From Tamarix chinensis (taxonomy: Eukaryota > Streptophyta > Magnoliopsida > Caryophyllales > Tamaricaceae): 64,000 nucleotides of DNA. The position numbers and the translations under genes were made by a program. Under the pieces are notes generated by a model. It searched no databases and was not told the DNA's origin. It saw only the letters and a list, made by a program, of their open reading frames with translations. This document shows, in pieces, positions 1 through 11,099 of the stretch (positions are counted from its first letter, which is position 1; each line of letters starts with the position of its first letter). Location of the stretch: positions 61,067,701 to 61,131,700 of the forward strand of contig CM060181.1 of NCBI GenBank assembly GCA_030549775.1, given 5' to 3'.

Positions 1-650
1 GCCTGTTTTTCACACCATCATTCATACTCAGACCTATAAAATCAGTGCAGTCTATGAACAGCTTAGGCATAGAGGTATTCCGGTGCCTTGGTGGAGATCA
101 GTCTAGACAAATAATTTTAGCCCAAAACATAAGATCTTACTATGGATTGCTGCTCATAACAAGCTCCCCACTAAGGATAATCTTTGCAAATATTTAAATG
201 TGGAGGATCTAACATGCTATTTTTGTGATGCCAATGAATCTCTTTCCCATCATCCTTTTGCAAGTTCAGGAATGAAGGATCTATTAAAGAATGCTTATGC
301 TTCTATTGGATTAAAAGGTATAACATTGAGATGGTCTGATATGATAGTAACTCTAGTTTAGAGATCAAGGGTGTTAAAAAGGAAGATTCAATTGGCTCAT
401 ACCCTATGTGCAGTGTGCATATATGAATGTTGGCATGCTAGGAACTCTAAGATTTTTTCAAAAATCAATTGTCAATGGAGAGATCTCATCAAGAAAATTA
501 TTTGTATTGTCTCAGCTAGGTACTCGGCTCCCCATATGAGTATGAGTAGTCTCTATGTTAAGCATTGTTTAGATAGTTCTGGGAACTAAGTTGTAATGAA
601 TCTATTGCTTAATAAATTTTGAATTTCATTTAAAAAAAAAATATTGGTTT
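1..650 (+). mobile_element. LINE (L1-type) 3' end: reverse-transcriptase C-terminal zinc-binding region and poly(A) tail
   Basis: Reading through one stop, frame + encodes a sequence typical of the zf-RVT region that follows plant L1 reverse transcriptase: LLWIAAHNKLPTKDNLCKY, then a degraded Cys/His knuckle with CYFCDANESLSHH. The downstream part (371-589) continues in another frame as 72 codons with WHARNSKIF, which matches the end of plant LINE ORF2. A short 3'UTR with AATAAA-like sequence near 610 ends in an A-run near 631-640. The 5' part lies outside the window. The in-frame stop near 360 and the frame change show it is dead. Family assignment rests on established features of plant L1 ORF2. 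The target-site duplication could not be identified. Confidence 0.75.
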
Positions 651-669
651 GGTTTGAAAAAAAAGAGTG

Positions 670-775
670 GCTAAACTTTGCATGGGAGAAACTAGGGTTT
701 GCATAGGAGAATCTAGGGTTTGCATGGGAGAATCTAAGGTTTGCATGGGAATTCTAGGATTTTGCATGAAAACTT
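670..775 (+). repeat. Tandem ~21-bp repeat, GCATGGGAGAATCTAGGGTT type
   Basis: About five imperfect copies of a ~21-bp unit (TTTGCATGGGAGAATCTAGG) stand head to tail. Related single units (CTAGGGTTTGCATGGG-like) occur on the minus strand near 41520-41560 and 43640-43680 inside the related LTR complex. The repeat is therefore part of that LTR family and not an independent satellite. Confidence 0.7.
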
Positions 776-1539
776 TGAGGGTTTTCATGGAGTGGATGGA
801 GTCTGCATGGGGATGAATCTTACGTGTGAAAAGTTGTCTTGGGATATAAGTAAGGTAAGGAAAGAGTTGTTTGGGTGATTGGAGGCTTGGGGTGAAAATT
901 AGTACGTAGGTTAGTATAAAGGTACACAGAAGATCTGGCTAGGGTTTGGGAGGAAAAACCCTAATTTGAGATGGTGGTGAAAGTAAAAATAATTGAGGGT
1001 GAGTACAGTTTGAGATGAGGATGGAGGAATATCATGTGTAGGGTGAATATAGGTATCATGGAAAAGCAAGAGTGGAAGGTGAGAAATGGAGGGGTGACAT
1101 GTGGAAAGAAGGATGCTAGGGTTTGGTGTGGCCACCTAGGGTTTTGTGATCACACGTGTATTGGGGGAGTAAAGTGAGATGAAGAGGGTTGAATCTAAAG
1201 GATGTGATGTGTGGGGTGTTAATACAACCTCAACGTGTGAGGCAGAGAAGGATGAGCCACATAAGACCAAATTAGGATTTTTTAAGAAAACCTTAGGGTA
1301 AGGCTGTGAGTGGACTTGGAGGTGTAAAGTAGTGGGCCTTGACCTACATACTGGGAGTTGGGCTTCCAATGTGAGTAAGTAGGGATAAGGAAAGGATGTT
1401 GGGGGTTTGTTTGGAGGTGTAGGAGACTTAAAATATGAGACGGGCTTTCTTGTGAGGATAAGCGTAGAGGGATTTGGTCATGCATGTCTAGGGTGAAACT
1501 TGCCGAATAAGACACAGTAAGACACTAATCATTTAAATA

Positions 1540-1870
1540 GGAAGATTGTTGAGCCAGGCCCAGACTAGTCAACTGGAAAATAATAGTAGCTAGGAGCCAG
1601 GGTGCCCTAGAGATCGATTCCCCGGCAAATAATAGTGGCCAGGAGCATTTTGCCCTGCATGTTTCCGGTGGGGATTCCATGCTCAACAAACCAAACATAA
1701 TTGTGATAAGATATGAAAAAGATACTAAGTACTTACAGTAAAACACCAATAATGGCTAGGAGCACTTTGCCCTAGAGACCGATCCACCGGCAATAATAGT
1801 GGCCAGAAGCATTATGCCCTGTATGTTTTCGGTAAATCGGATATAATAGTTGGGCTATTGCACTCGTATG
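1540..1870 (+). repeat. Box-repeat cluster (AATAATAGTGGCCAGGAGCA type)
   Basis: Four imperfect ~60-bp units are each built as CGATCCACCGG, then AATAATAGTGGCCAGGAGCA, then TTTTGCCCT. The same cluster occurs at 13195-13515 (+), 27299-27480 (-), 40430-40740 (-) and 50500-50870 (+), always in the 3' half of an LTR. The unit has local inverted symmetry (CCGGTCCACCGG and CAGGAGCA...TGCCCTGG). Function is unknown. Confidence 0.75.
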
Positions 1871-2581
1871 GAATGATAATAAGCATGGTATGAAATGAGT
1901 ATTGATCAAAGATTTAAAGAATTAGTTGATCCAAACAATAACTTAGCCTTTATTTATCTGCAATGAATGCATGTTGTTATGTGATCATACTTGTATTATA
2001 TGCCTTTGTGTGTTGGCCTTAGTTTCATGGTTACCTTGCTCAGTACGTAGCATACTGACCACCCTTTTCATGGGTGATGCTCCTTCCCATGAGTAGAAGG
2101 CCCCTCTGACTTTGTGTAGGTTGGTGATACTGTTTTTTATGCTTTTTATACTTACGAGGCATCGGGCGGGGTTGAGAGTTGAGCATGGACTTGGCCTGGG
2201 GAATCGAGAGTGCCATGGTCGGATTTACTTATTATGTTATTTTGTATTGGTTTACCTAAACTCAATTATTTATCGTACTATAGCTTTTATTCCCTTTGAG
2301 GAATCTTAATTATGTACTTTAGATTGTAATTCCTTTTCCACATACTCTAGTTTTTGTTTTATGTATGTTTCAATGCTTTTATGAAACCTTTTTCTGAGTT
2401 TGAAATATGGTGTTTGGTGATTTTTCCTTTAGCCTTTTGGTTAATACGGGAGAAGTCGGGGGTCGGGCTTGTACTGATAACGGTGGTAATATCCTTAAAA
2501 TTCACAAGTTTTAATTTACTTATTTTCGTTAAATCTTAAATAAAATGAAATTTTTTAGTAGTAAATATTAGGGTTATTACA

Positions 2582-4300
2582 CATAATCACTCCCAAACAC
2601 TTAACATGGTATTATTAGCATATTATAATCCATCTAACATATTAAAATACCAAAATTTCTATATTAACCCATATTGACCAAAATGCCCTTAATGATATCT
2701 GTTAACCTTTATTTTATAAAAATCTTATATTTTCACTATCATTATTTCCAAATCCTCAATTTATCAACATACTCCCTAAATATATTTATTTCCCATTTAT
2801 CATACTTTAATGACCCATACTATTATCCCACAATTTATGCTCATCCATAAAAATACTCCTAGCATAATATCATTGTATCAAATATCTTACGTTATTCTTT
2901 CTTCCTTCCTATCATATAATTCATATTAATATATCATATCATCAACAACATGCATTTTAATAGTATAATAACAATAACATGATAACACACATAATCATAC
3001 AAGCATTTAACACAAAATTCGAGACATTGACTAGTGTCCTTATAAATAAAGGCTCTAGTCTCTAAGCACGCTTATCCTAATCCACTTCTTTTGAAACTTC
3101 TGGAATATCACCTAATAACAATTAAAAAATATAATTATAATTATTAATAAAATTAATGAAGGGTTATGGTAATGGAAGAGAAAAGAATGGGGGGAAAACC
3201 AAATCGGGATTTGAAGTAGGTGTCGGCCAAAAATTATGTAACAAATGGGGGGATCGGTTGGGGTTACCAAGCAAGGATGGGCTAGAAATAGCACAACGTG
3301 CCATTGCTAGTGGGTTTCAGCAGCAAGGAAGGCTGAAAGTAGGGTGGTGGGATTGGTGGAGTTGGCCAAAGGGAGGGGATGAGCAACAGTGGAAATTGCC
3401 GAAGGATAGGGAGGTGTTTTGGTGGATTTTGCCAAAGCTTAGGGGGTGTTTTAGATGTTTTTACTACAGCTAGGGGGTAGGAATGGTGGATATTGCTACA
3501 TCTAGGGGGTAGATTGTGGTGAAAGTTGCCACAGCAAGGAATAGAATAAAAGAAAGAAAATGGTGCGATAGTTATTACCGTAGGTAATGGGTGTTGGAAT
3601 GGAAGTTTTCGCTGGTGCTAGGGGGTAGGTTATGGTGAGTTTTGCTGTAGCTAGGGGTAAGAGAATAGTGATTCTTGCTACAACTACAGGATATGTAGCA
3701 AAGACTGCCACAGCTTGGGGTTGAGGTGTGGAAAATGATGTCAATAGAGGTGTATATGGTTCGGTTGGGCTTGTCGGTGGTGTGATTTGTAGGCTATTTG
3801 GGGGGGGTTAATTTATGACACAAAATGAAGAGGTGCAAGGTTTAAGAAGAGGAGGGCATGTAGGGAAAGGAGAAGCGGAAAAAGGAGAGTAAAGTAAGGG
3901 GGAATCATGCATGACAGGGGAGGCGTGTGGTATGAGGGTGGCGTAAGGGTGGTGTGCCGAGGTAGAGGGAGAGTAGGGTGAGGTAAGAAAATAGAATAGG
4001 GTAGGAGAAATTTATTTAGGTACAAAACTAGGTAAAGTATTCAAGTAAATATTATTCGGTTACTAGAATAGGTTTATTTGATGAAATGAATACTAGTTAC
4101 AACCCATCCCTAGGTTTAAATTTTAATATGCACCCTCTATCATATTTTAGCCTAATTAAATTGTATAAATAATAAGTCATAATAATATTACACATATTAA
4201 TAATATTTTTAGCAAAAACACTCTACAATAATTATTATAACTAATACACATAATTACCCGTTATAATTATTATGGTTTTCTAAAAACAGGATATTATGTT
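2582..4300 (-). mobile_element. LTR (3' LTR, minus strand), truncated at its 3' end
   Basis: On the minus strand this LTR begins near 4300 (ACATAATATCC) directly after a polypurine tract, and runs down to 2582, where the plus-strand LTR ending at 2581 cuts it off. Its first ~330 bases match 5641-5972, the 5' LTR start of the same element (TGTATAATGCC). It is AT-rich at both ends with a purine-rich core. No coding sequence is visible; the 105-codon frame at 3156-3473 lies in the repeat core and has no recognisable domain. Confidence 0.6.
3340..3725 (+). repeat. Imperfect minisatellite in LTR core (CTAGGGGGTAGG type)
   Basis: Roughly eight degenerate units of about 45-55 bp alternate a TGGTGGATTTTGCCA-like block with an AGCTAGGGGGTAGG block. 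The array lies inside the minus-strand LTR. No partner array is visible in the 5' LTR fragment, which is truncated before this point. Confidence 0.55.
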
Positions 4301-5640
4301 ACTACCACTTAAAAGAGACTTTATCCCCAAAGTCAAGATGTTGAGTTTGGGGAAGAAAAGAAAAAGGATGTAAGCAAGGTGATCTCGGTGGTTAACTCTA
4401 CCAGAGTTGACACTATACTACTAGGGAATATCCCCTTAAATGAGAGAGAACCCTAAAACCTAACACACATGTGCTAACAAGCTCGACATGCGACTCACAC
4501 ATGTCCTTCTCGGTCTCCTAAATGACCTCATCTGCTCTATGTCAGCTCCAAAGAATCCTCTCTAGTAGAACTGAGCTCATCCGAGTCTGTTGAATCTTGG
4601 TGCTAAGAATCGGTAAAGGCTTCTCCTCATAAAACAAGGCATTGTTGAGCTCAATCTCATTGGTTCTTATCATGTGGGGTGAATCTGTGACGTACTTCCT
4701 TAAAATGATAAAGAACCAGAGGGTTAAGGGTTATAAGGGTCGGAGAAGTGATCAATGATGCAAAGGTTAGCAAGGATAAGAGTGGAGTGAACAAGACTAG
4801 AGGTGGTCTCTAAGGTTAGAAGGAAAACACTATAAGGGATCAAAGTCGACAAGTTGGGATACTACCCCTTTAAAAGAGGTATTTGATGAGATAAGAAATT
4901 TACAAAAAAAAAACGCAAAGAAGATGGTAATGGAGATAAAAAGTGGAGAGGGAAAGACATGGAATAGAAACAAAGCATAACAAGACCTCGAACAAGAAAC
5001 CATAGTCTGAAGTGCGTCCAAGCCAAATATCAAAATGGTTAAGCAACAAATCCATGCACAAAGCAACTGCAGTAAGAAGAAGGAAATGGTCAAATTATCT
5101 TTGTTTGATGTGTCCTAATCCAAAGGCTACTAGAGGGTTTCTTTTTGCTCCTTGACGATCTCATCTTGTTTAAATTGATGACTTGTATGGTTACTCTCCG
5201 TAACTGAATCTTAAGGCTCATGATCCAACGGTCAGTATCACGTGTGCATCTACGGTAGGGAATTCTAGAAGCAAACATCTTGGTGCTCAACGTCTTTATA
5301 GCACCGAGGGATAGACTCCTCTTCAAGTAGCCGCATCATCAAATGGCCCACTAAAACTGCATCATTGTGTCGTTAGGCTCCTAGAGCTAAAGTGCATAAG
5401 GGCTCTTCTACAATCACCGGCTATAGTCTTTGTGAAACCAACTCACTGTCTTCATCGATTCACTATAGCTAGGTGGAGAGCACTACATCCTCAAATTCAT
5501 GCCTATAGCCTCCAATTTACCCTTGAGATGTAAAGGGATTCCAAATCCCGAGCGGAGGCCATGTCGGTAGGTGAACTGGCTCTCCAAGATTCATGATGTG
5601 ACTGATACACACAAATGCATCTTCTTGAGCGACAACACTG
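4301..5640 (-). pseudogene. Chromovirus internal remnant: pol tail with chromodomain-like sequence and polypurine tract
   Basis: On the minus strand, just before the 3' LTR, sits the classic plant Ty3/gypsy polypurine context ACTTTGGGGATAAAGTC, TCTTTTAAG and GGTAGT (4301-4335). About 150-270 bp upstream (4490-4600) a broken frame reads RILWS, a stop, HRADEVI, a stop, then ETEKDMCES. This corresponds to the (V)LW..H..EEATWE.E.DM tail that ends chromovirus integrase/chromodomain proteins. Further upstream (4610-5640) only short, stop-ridden frames remain and I cannot assign them. The missing part includes nearly all of gag and pol. The chromodomain reading rests on a short motif plus position. 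Confidence 0.55.
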
Positions 5641-5972
5641 AAACCATGTTAGAGGGTGGTGTGCTAGGGTAGAGGGAGATTAAGGTGAGGTAAGAAAATA
5701 GAATAGGGTAGGGGTAATTTATTTAGGTAAAAAACCAAGTAAAGTATCCTAGTAAAAATTATCCAATTACCGGAACCTAATCCTAGGTTTAAATTTTAAT
5801 ACGCATCCTCTAGCATATTTTAGCCTAATTAAATTTTATAACTAATAAGTCATAACAATATTACATATATTAATAATATAATTATTACAAACACCCTACA
5901 ACAATTATTATAACTAATATACATAATTACTGGTTGTAATTATTAGGGTTTTTTAAAATGAGGCATTATACA
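5641..5972 (-). mobile_element. 5' LTR fragment of the minus-strand chromovirus
   Basis: The segment is homologous to 3930-4300: both share GAGGTAAGAAAATAGAATAG and the AT-rich CATAATAATATTACA-like end. The start TGTATAATGCC (minus strand) lies at 5972 and abuts the PMD fragment, so the element inserted into MULE copy 1. Only about 330 bp remain, against more than 1.7 kb in the other LTR. A deletion has removed the rest of the LTR, the primer-binding site and most of the interior. Confidence 0.6.
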
Positions 5973-6400
5973 GATATACACAAGTGATCCCTAAGGAGCC
6001 TATCAAACCTACTAGGAACACATACAGAGGTCCTTTCCTCAAGAAATATAAAGTTTATTTAATCATACATGCTTAGCCAATGTTCATGAGGCGTGATCAC
6101 ATATTGGGCCCAGATATTTTCGGACCAGCAGCTCAATACCCATGTGACGTTGCTCATGACTATATGGATTAGTATGTTCCTAGAACTCATAGGAATGTAT
6201 TAGCAACAACAGAATAATATTTGACTGAACATCCGAATGATGATCATCAAATTCTAGTCGAAAGATGTATAAACAAAGCACGTAAAACTATCCATCGATT
6301 GTATTTAAGGGGAGAGCCAGCTCCAAATTATCAGTAGCTAATTACATGTATTAAAACTCTAGTGCGTGAATTAGTAGTTACTCTATCTAGGAATGGGAAT
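5973..6400 (+). pseudogene. Plant mobile domain (PMD) protein, C-terminal fragment
   Basis: The frame starting with RYTQVIPKEPIKP continues through QYPCDVAHDYMD, a stop, YVPRTHRNV, and later ERCINKARKTIHRLYLRGE. This resembles the C-terminal part of PMD proteins (PF10536, MAIN/MAIL1-like), where a YM.WY...TR segment follows a ..RQFG..Q.IP..P motif. The minus-strand copy at 33155-33400 gives RYTQVIPEKPIKP in the same place, which confirms the alignment. There are several in-frame stops (for example near 6097 and 6168). The N-terminal two-thirds is missing, cut by the chromovirus at 5972. PMDs are known from both host proteins and transposons; here the context is a MULE. Confidence 0.65.
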
Positions 6401-6900
6401 TTTCAATGACCTTGATGTATTACCGTATGGTTATGTACTCCGATTAAAATATGTTTGTTACAACTAATGCCAAATTTCATTTTTATTTTATATCATGATT
6501 AAGAAAGTATTATTTAATCCACATTAAACACCAAGATACTTAAGCTGAAAAATGTAAAAATATATCTTATTACCATAGGTTAGATACTTAAGCTATCATG
6601 AAAAGCTAATATGAAAATAAACATAAAGATCTAAAAATTCATCATGTAGATGTTTCAAAGGATGTAAATACAAATAAACTAAGAAAAAATTACAAAAATT
6701 CTAAATTAAAGTTCAGTCTGAAGATAGAGGATATGGCTCTTGTGTGCCATCATATACTAATGAGCACCATTGTTAGAATATTGAAGAATATAGTATATTC
6801 TATGTTGAAATAGTACTATCATGGTATCTATCCCAATTTACATGTAGTGGTGGGAGTGGAAAACTTTCCAAAAGATATGCATATCAAACACAAAAATATA
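6401..6900. other. AT-rich spacer between convergent PMD and OTU genes
   Basis: No coding potential or repeat motif is seen in these ~500 bases. They hold the shared 3' flank of the two convergent MULE genes and would contain both 3' ends and polyadenylation signals; AATAAA-like sequences are frequent but not diagnostic at this AT content. Confidence 0.4.
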
Positions 6901-6910
6901 AGAACTGCTA

Positions 6911-8929
6911 TTAATATAATATTGAAATAGAAAAAAATTCATAAAACTCAATGCTTGTTGATATGTAGTGACTCATGTCTTGAAAAAAACATATAGTTAC
7001 TTTATTTTTATGACCTTGAATTCCATGTTGTGCCACTAAAGGTAGGAATGAAATACATGTATTCAACGAATAATATGCAAACAACATACAATAATAGGTT
7101 GCAATGACATGACCAATATTAGGCATTTCCATCCAATTTGCCATCAGAGCTGGCCCTTTCCAACGAGCAATAGTATTCAAAACTTGATCAATGTTATCAT
7201 ATACGAAAACATTCTCGTACATTTATTGTCTCACCAATATCTCGTGACATAAGTCGGTACAAATCTGAACCCACCGTTCCTCATCTCCTAGTATAATAGA
7301 AGCCAATGCTATGAAACCATAATTTCCATCTCCTAACACATTACACTAGGTACTAATATAAGGAACTATATGTCGATTCATATGAGTCACATACGAAAAT
7401 TGTAATTGGCTTGATGACATAAATGCCAATTGTCGTCCTTGACCCCGACCATGGCCTCGATGTTATGTTGATCTCAAATGACTAGAAAATTATTGTTCTA
7501 TATACTCCCAACTAGATTTTTCTCTTCTGGTTGAGTTATTTGGGCAATCCCTATGCTACCGTGCCAATGGCTCATGAAGAGGTGTTATTTGGGGAACTAC
7601 ATTACTAAATAGCTCTCTAGCAAACTAATTCTGTATTGATGATGGTTGGCTCATAACAGCTTCCATGGAAATATGGAGTAAATGATATGCAACCTCTATT
7701 GGTTCTTAGTGTGTCAGTGGATTCATTGGTCCATATATGTCAAGTTTCTTCCAAAAGAGGTGAATAACTAATAGGGAGATTGATATGTAGTTATGAATGT
7801 ATATATTAATCTCATGCATATATAGTATCCCATGCGTACGCCGCATGTAACATCTACATAAATCATCATCGGTACCTACATAATCAAGTCTTTGACACTC
7901 TTTGTTGACTAACTCCATTATGTATAAAGCAATATGACCTCTCAAATTGGCATAAAGGGCACTTGTAGCAAAATGAGGAGTATTGAACCAAGAACTATCT
8001 AGAGATGCTTTTATCTCATTTGTTGCAATTCCAGGAATGCGTGCATTTGTTTATACATTGTACTGAAGCTGTCTCATGATATCTCTAGAAATCTCTTCAA
8101 ACATCCATGTGCACCTTCAACCTGTTGATAAAGAAAAAATCAATAAATAACTTAATCACCAGAAAAGAAGTAAAAGCAACTATACTATGAGACAAAATAT
8201 AAATCATGCCCATTCGTTGTAATCTAATAGATATAAAATACGTCACTAAAGAATGCAAAAATGATTTTATGTTTATATGGATATAGCTAATTCATCTTTA
8301 AATATGAAATTAGGCTCAGTATGTTTCTGTAATCTTCCCCCAATAATAATAGTCATTCCTCGTATATTTGTTCATTTATGGCAACTATCATATTTTTCCA
8401 TCATGACATAAAACCATGTGAGAATTATGAATGGCTAGAGAGTTTGTTACACCTTTCCTCCACATTATTATTAACATAAAACCTACATAATAAATGTTTT
8501 AAAGTAGGAAAAATATATTCCATAGCTTAAATAAGATCAAGTTTTCAATCGATTATATTAGTGGTTGGAAGCATAGATGGATCCACTAAGGTCTTCAATC
8601 TCTCAAGTACCCAAAAATAATTTTCCTTCTTCTTATATGACATGTATGCACATGCAACGTTAAAATTTAAATGTGTTGGTGTTATTCCAACAATTTCAAG
8701 TAAGGGCATTCTATATATATTCGTTTTATACGTGCAATTATTTGGTAAAACAAAAGGAAATATGCATAAAATGTTCACAGATATGAGATGTACAAATAGA
8801 TGTCTGCTTATTATATTTGATTCCGGATCACTTCAATGCCACTAAAAATAATGATTCTCAACCAACATACTCATAACATTCTGTAACATTGTTTGACCGT
8901 CTATTTCTTCTGACCTAAGCTTTTGTCAT
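6911..8929 (-). pseudogene. MULE transposase with SWIM zinc finger and C-terminal OTU-like domain (copy 1, 3' part)
   Basis: Read on the minus strand. The transposase core is at 8545-8778 (CTYKTNIYRMPLLEIVGITP, then ENYFWVLERLKTLVDPS), typical of MULE DDE transposases. The residue expected as the first catalytic Asp (MDCTYKTN in copy 2) is Asn here (about 8737-8739). The SWIM-type zinc finger lies near 7840-7890 (LCRCYMRRTHGILYMHEI), with the third Cys changed to Tyr. The OTU-like cysteine protease segment is at 6911-7330: GDGNYGF, ERWVQICTDLCHE, WMEMPNIGHVIA, ending near SHY. Tyr (codon 7319-7321) replaces the OTU catalytic Cys. The gene continues at 14243-15078 beyond the solo LTR. Several stops and frame breaks make it non-functional. 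OTU-bearing MULEs are known in plants. Confidence 0.75.
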
Positions 8930-9229
8930 TGTAATACCCCAAAATTTTAAAAACCAATAATTTAACGAATAGCTTTTATTTGTAATAAATTAACTATTAA
9001 ATTTGTTAAATTTAATTATTTTGTAGATTTTTGAGTATATAAAAATGGATATGAATATTTAATAAATTAAAATAAATATTTTGTTATTTTATCATACTCA
9101 TTTTATTAAAATACTTTTGCAAACTAATATTTTACTAAAATTACCCTTGTTAAACCAATATATTAAATTATTAAATTAAGTTATCCACCAAAAATATCAA
9201 ATTCTATTACCCCAAGAAAATTATTTTAT

Positions 9230-10500
9230 TTTATTCCTCCCCATTTTTCTTTTTTCCTTTTTCCTTCTCTTTCTCCTTTTTCTTCCTTTTTCCTTTTTTT
9301 CTTTCTCCTATGGGCCGCTTAGCCTGCTTCATCTTCTCCTCCTTGCACTAGGTTGCTGCTCGGCCCATTTCCTCCCTCCATATCGTACCCTTCCCCATGC
9401 CGTTCACCCCAACCTGCCTCCCTCCTTCCTTTCTTTCCTTCCTTTCCTTCAACTAGGCTAGCCCAGTTCTTCTTTTCTTTTCTCCACTCTCCCTTGCAAT
9501 TGGGCCAGCCCATCTCTACTTTCCTCCCCACCCAGCTAGTTTCCTCCCCTCTTCCTTTCTTTCCTCTTCTTCTCTTCTTCTTCCTCCTACCCCAACCAGC
9601 AAGCATGCTACCTGCAACTCTACTTATAACTGCCCCACCTACCTTCCTACAGCCTGCTCTCACTCTCCCTCTCTCCCCCGTCCTTTTCTTGCCATTTTGG
9701 ACCAAACCAACCCTTGTAAACCCTCCCCACATGCCCTATTTTCCCTTCTTCTTCTCTTCTTCCTGCCACCCAGACACAGCCTGCCACATACAACTTACCC
9801 CCGACTAATCGCACCTACCTCCCCTATTCTCCCTCTCCTTTTTCTTCTTCCCCCTACTTCATTCTACCCTATTCAAGCCCCCTTCTTTCCCTCTCCTGAC
9901 CTTTTCTTCTCCCTTTCTTCTCCTTTTCTTTCTTTCCCTTATTTTGCTGCTCCACCAACCTCGACAGCCATTGCCACTGCCCAACCAACCACCTACCTCC
10001 TGCCACCCCCTACTACCACCTTGCACCACTAAGCTATTCCCTCGAGCCCTACAACCACCCTCCTTCCTCTTCTTTTCTTTTCTTCTCCCTTCTCGACCGC
10101 CTCCCTGCACCACCACCCTCTGCCACCGTTCCGTCACTTCGGCCGCCTCCCAAGCCACCAACCTACTCCCTATAACCTCCTAGACCACCCTACATCCTCC
10201 TTTAGCCAAAACCCAGTCCCATAACTCCTATTTTCCTTCTTCTTTTCCCTTCCTTCTTTACCTCTGCCACCTCTGCAGCCCACTTCGCAGCCCTACAAGT
10301 ACCGCCTCCACCACCCTTGGCTGCTGATAACCCATCCCCAACCACCACCTACACCCCCAGTCCACCCCTGCACCCAGCCCCTACCCTAACCCTCCTCTAC
10401 CTGCCCTTCTCCTAGCCTCTAAAACTCCAACCTAAACCAACACCCATCCATTCTACTTTTGTTCCTTCTACCCTTTCCTCCCTTATTTTGCATGCAACTC
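9230..10500 (+). repeat. Polypyrimidine (C/T-rich) tract of the giant LTR
   Basis: About 1.25 kb of strongly strand-biased CT-rich sequence runs from the TTTTTCTTTTTT block near 9240 to about 10500. The counterpart in the inverted copy is the GA-rich 31530-32860. Long open frames on both strands here (for example 9353-9808) are low-complexity Pro/Ser/Phe or Gly/Lys/Arg translations caused by composition. The tract is probably transcribed leader or U3/R sequence of the LTR, but this cannot be shown. Confidence 0.7.
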
Positions 10501-11099
10501 ACACTGTATGAATAGCGTGAGTCTTGCCCCCATTTTTTAGCTCAAACTTAATTAATTTCAAGGCATAAAAAATAGTTTCTCTTATTATATATTAACTAAG
10601 CTTCTGATATAAAAATTATTCCTTTGATTAAGGATTGATTTTTACTAATCAAAGCTTGAATCCTTAATCGGGTACCGGTAAGGTTTATTTTTTGGAAAAT
10701 AAGGCAACCGTTAAACCTTACTTAAATGTATGGATATGTGTATGCTAGCACATTAGGATTTTTAATATGTTTATATGTATGATATATGTTGGTAAGTATA
10801 ATGTATTTAGTTGCGTGTATTGATTGATACAAAGGAAAGCATGCTAATTTATGTGTCATGTGTAGAAATAATGCTTAAGGAAGGAGCTTTGTTGTTAATA
10901 AAAATGTTAAATGCTTATCTATGATATGTTATGTTAATGTGGCCATTGGTTGCACAAATATTGTTATTATGGGGCCCTAAGGGCATTTTAGTAATATTTC
11001 ATATATAAGAGTGTGGCCTAAATAAGTATAGGTGCTAATGAGTATTATGATAAATAATAATAGTTGGTAGAGTTAGATGATGGGCATGGAGCATTAATA

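Larger units (their letters stand above)
656..2581 (+). mobile_element. 5'-truncated LTR, Ty3/gypsy (box-repeat family)
   Basis: The right end, ...TAGGGTTATTACA at 2581, matches the ends of LTRs at 14242 (GGGAGTGTTACA) and 51539 (GGGGTGTTACA). All three are preceded by a GGTGGTAATATCC/GGTGGTAGCACC motif. The segment shares, in the same order, several blocks with the minus-strand complex at 34945-45963: the CTAGGGTTTGCATGGG units, the TATAATAGTGG boxes (1540-1870), and the CTCAGTACGTAGC-type block (2040-2090). The left part is missing and abuts the LINE poly(A) near 650. Short frames on both strands have no recognisable domain. Assignment to the chromovirus side of Ty3/gypsy is inference from the related polypurine tract at 43275-43292. 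Confidence 0.65.

Noticed and set aside
9319..10183. Several open frames of 79-151 codons on both strands
   Set aside because: They lie in the CT-rich tract of the giant LTR. The translations are low-complexity Pro/Ser/Phe or Gly/Arg/Lys and the same tract in the second copy gives different frames.
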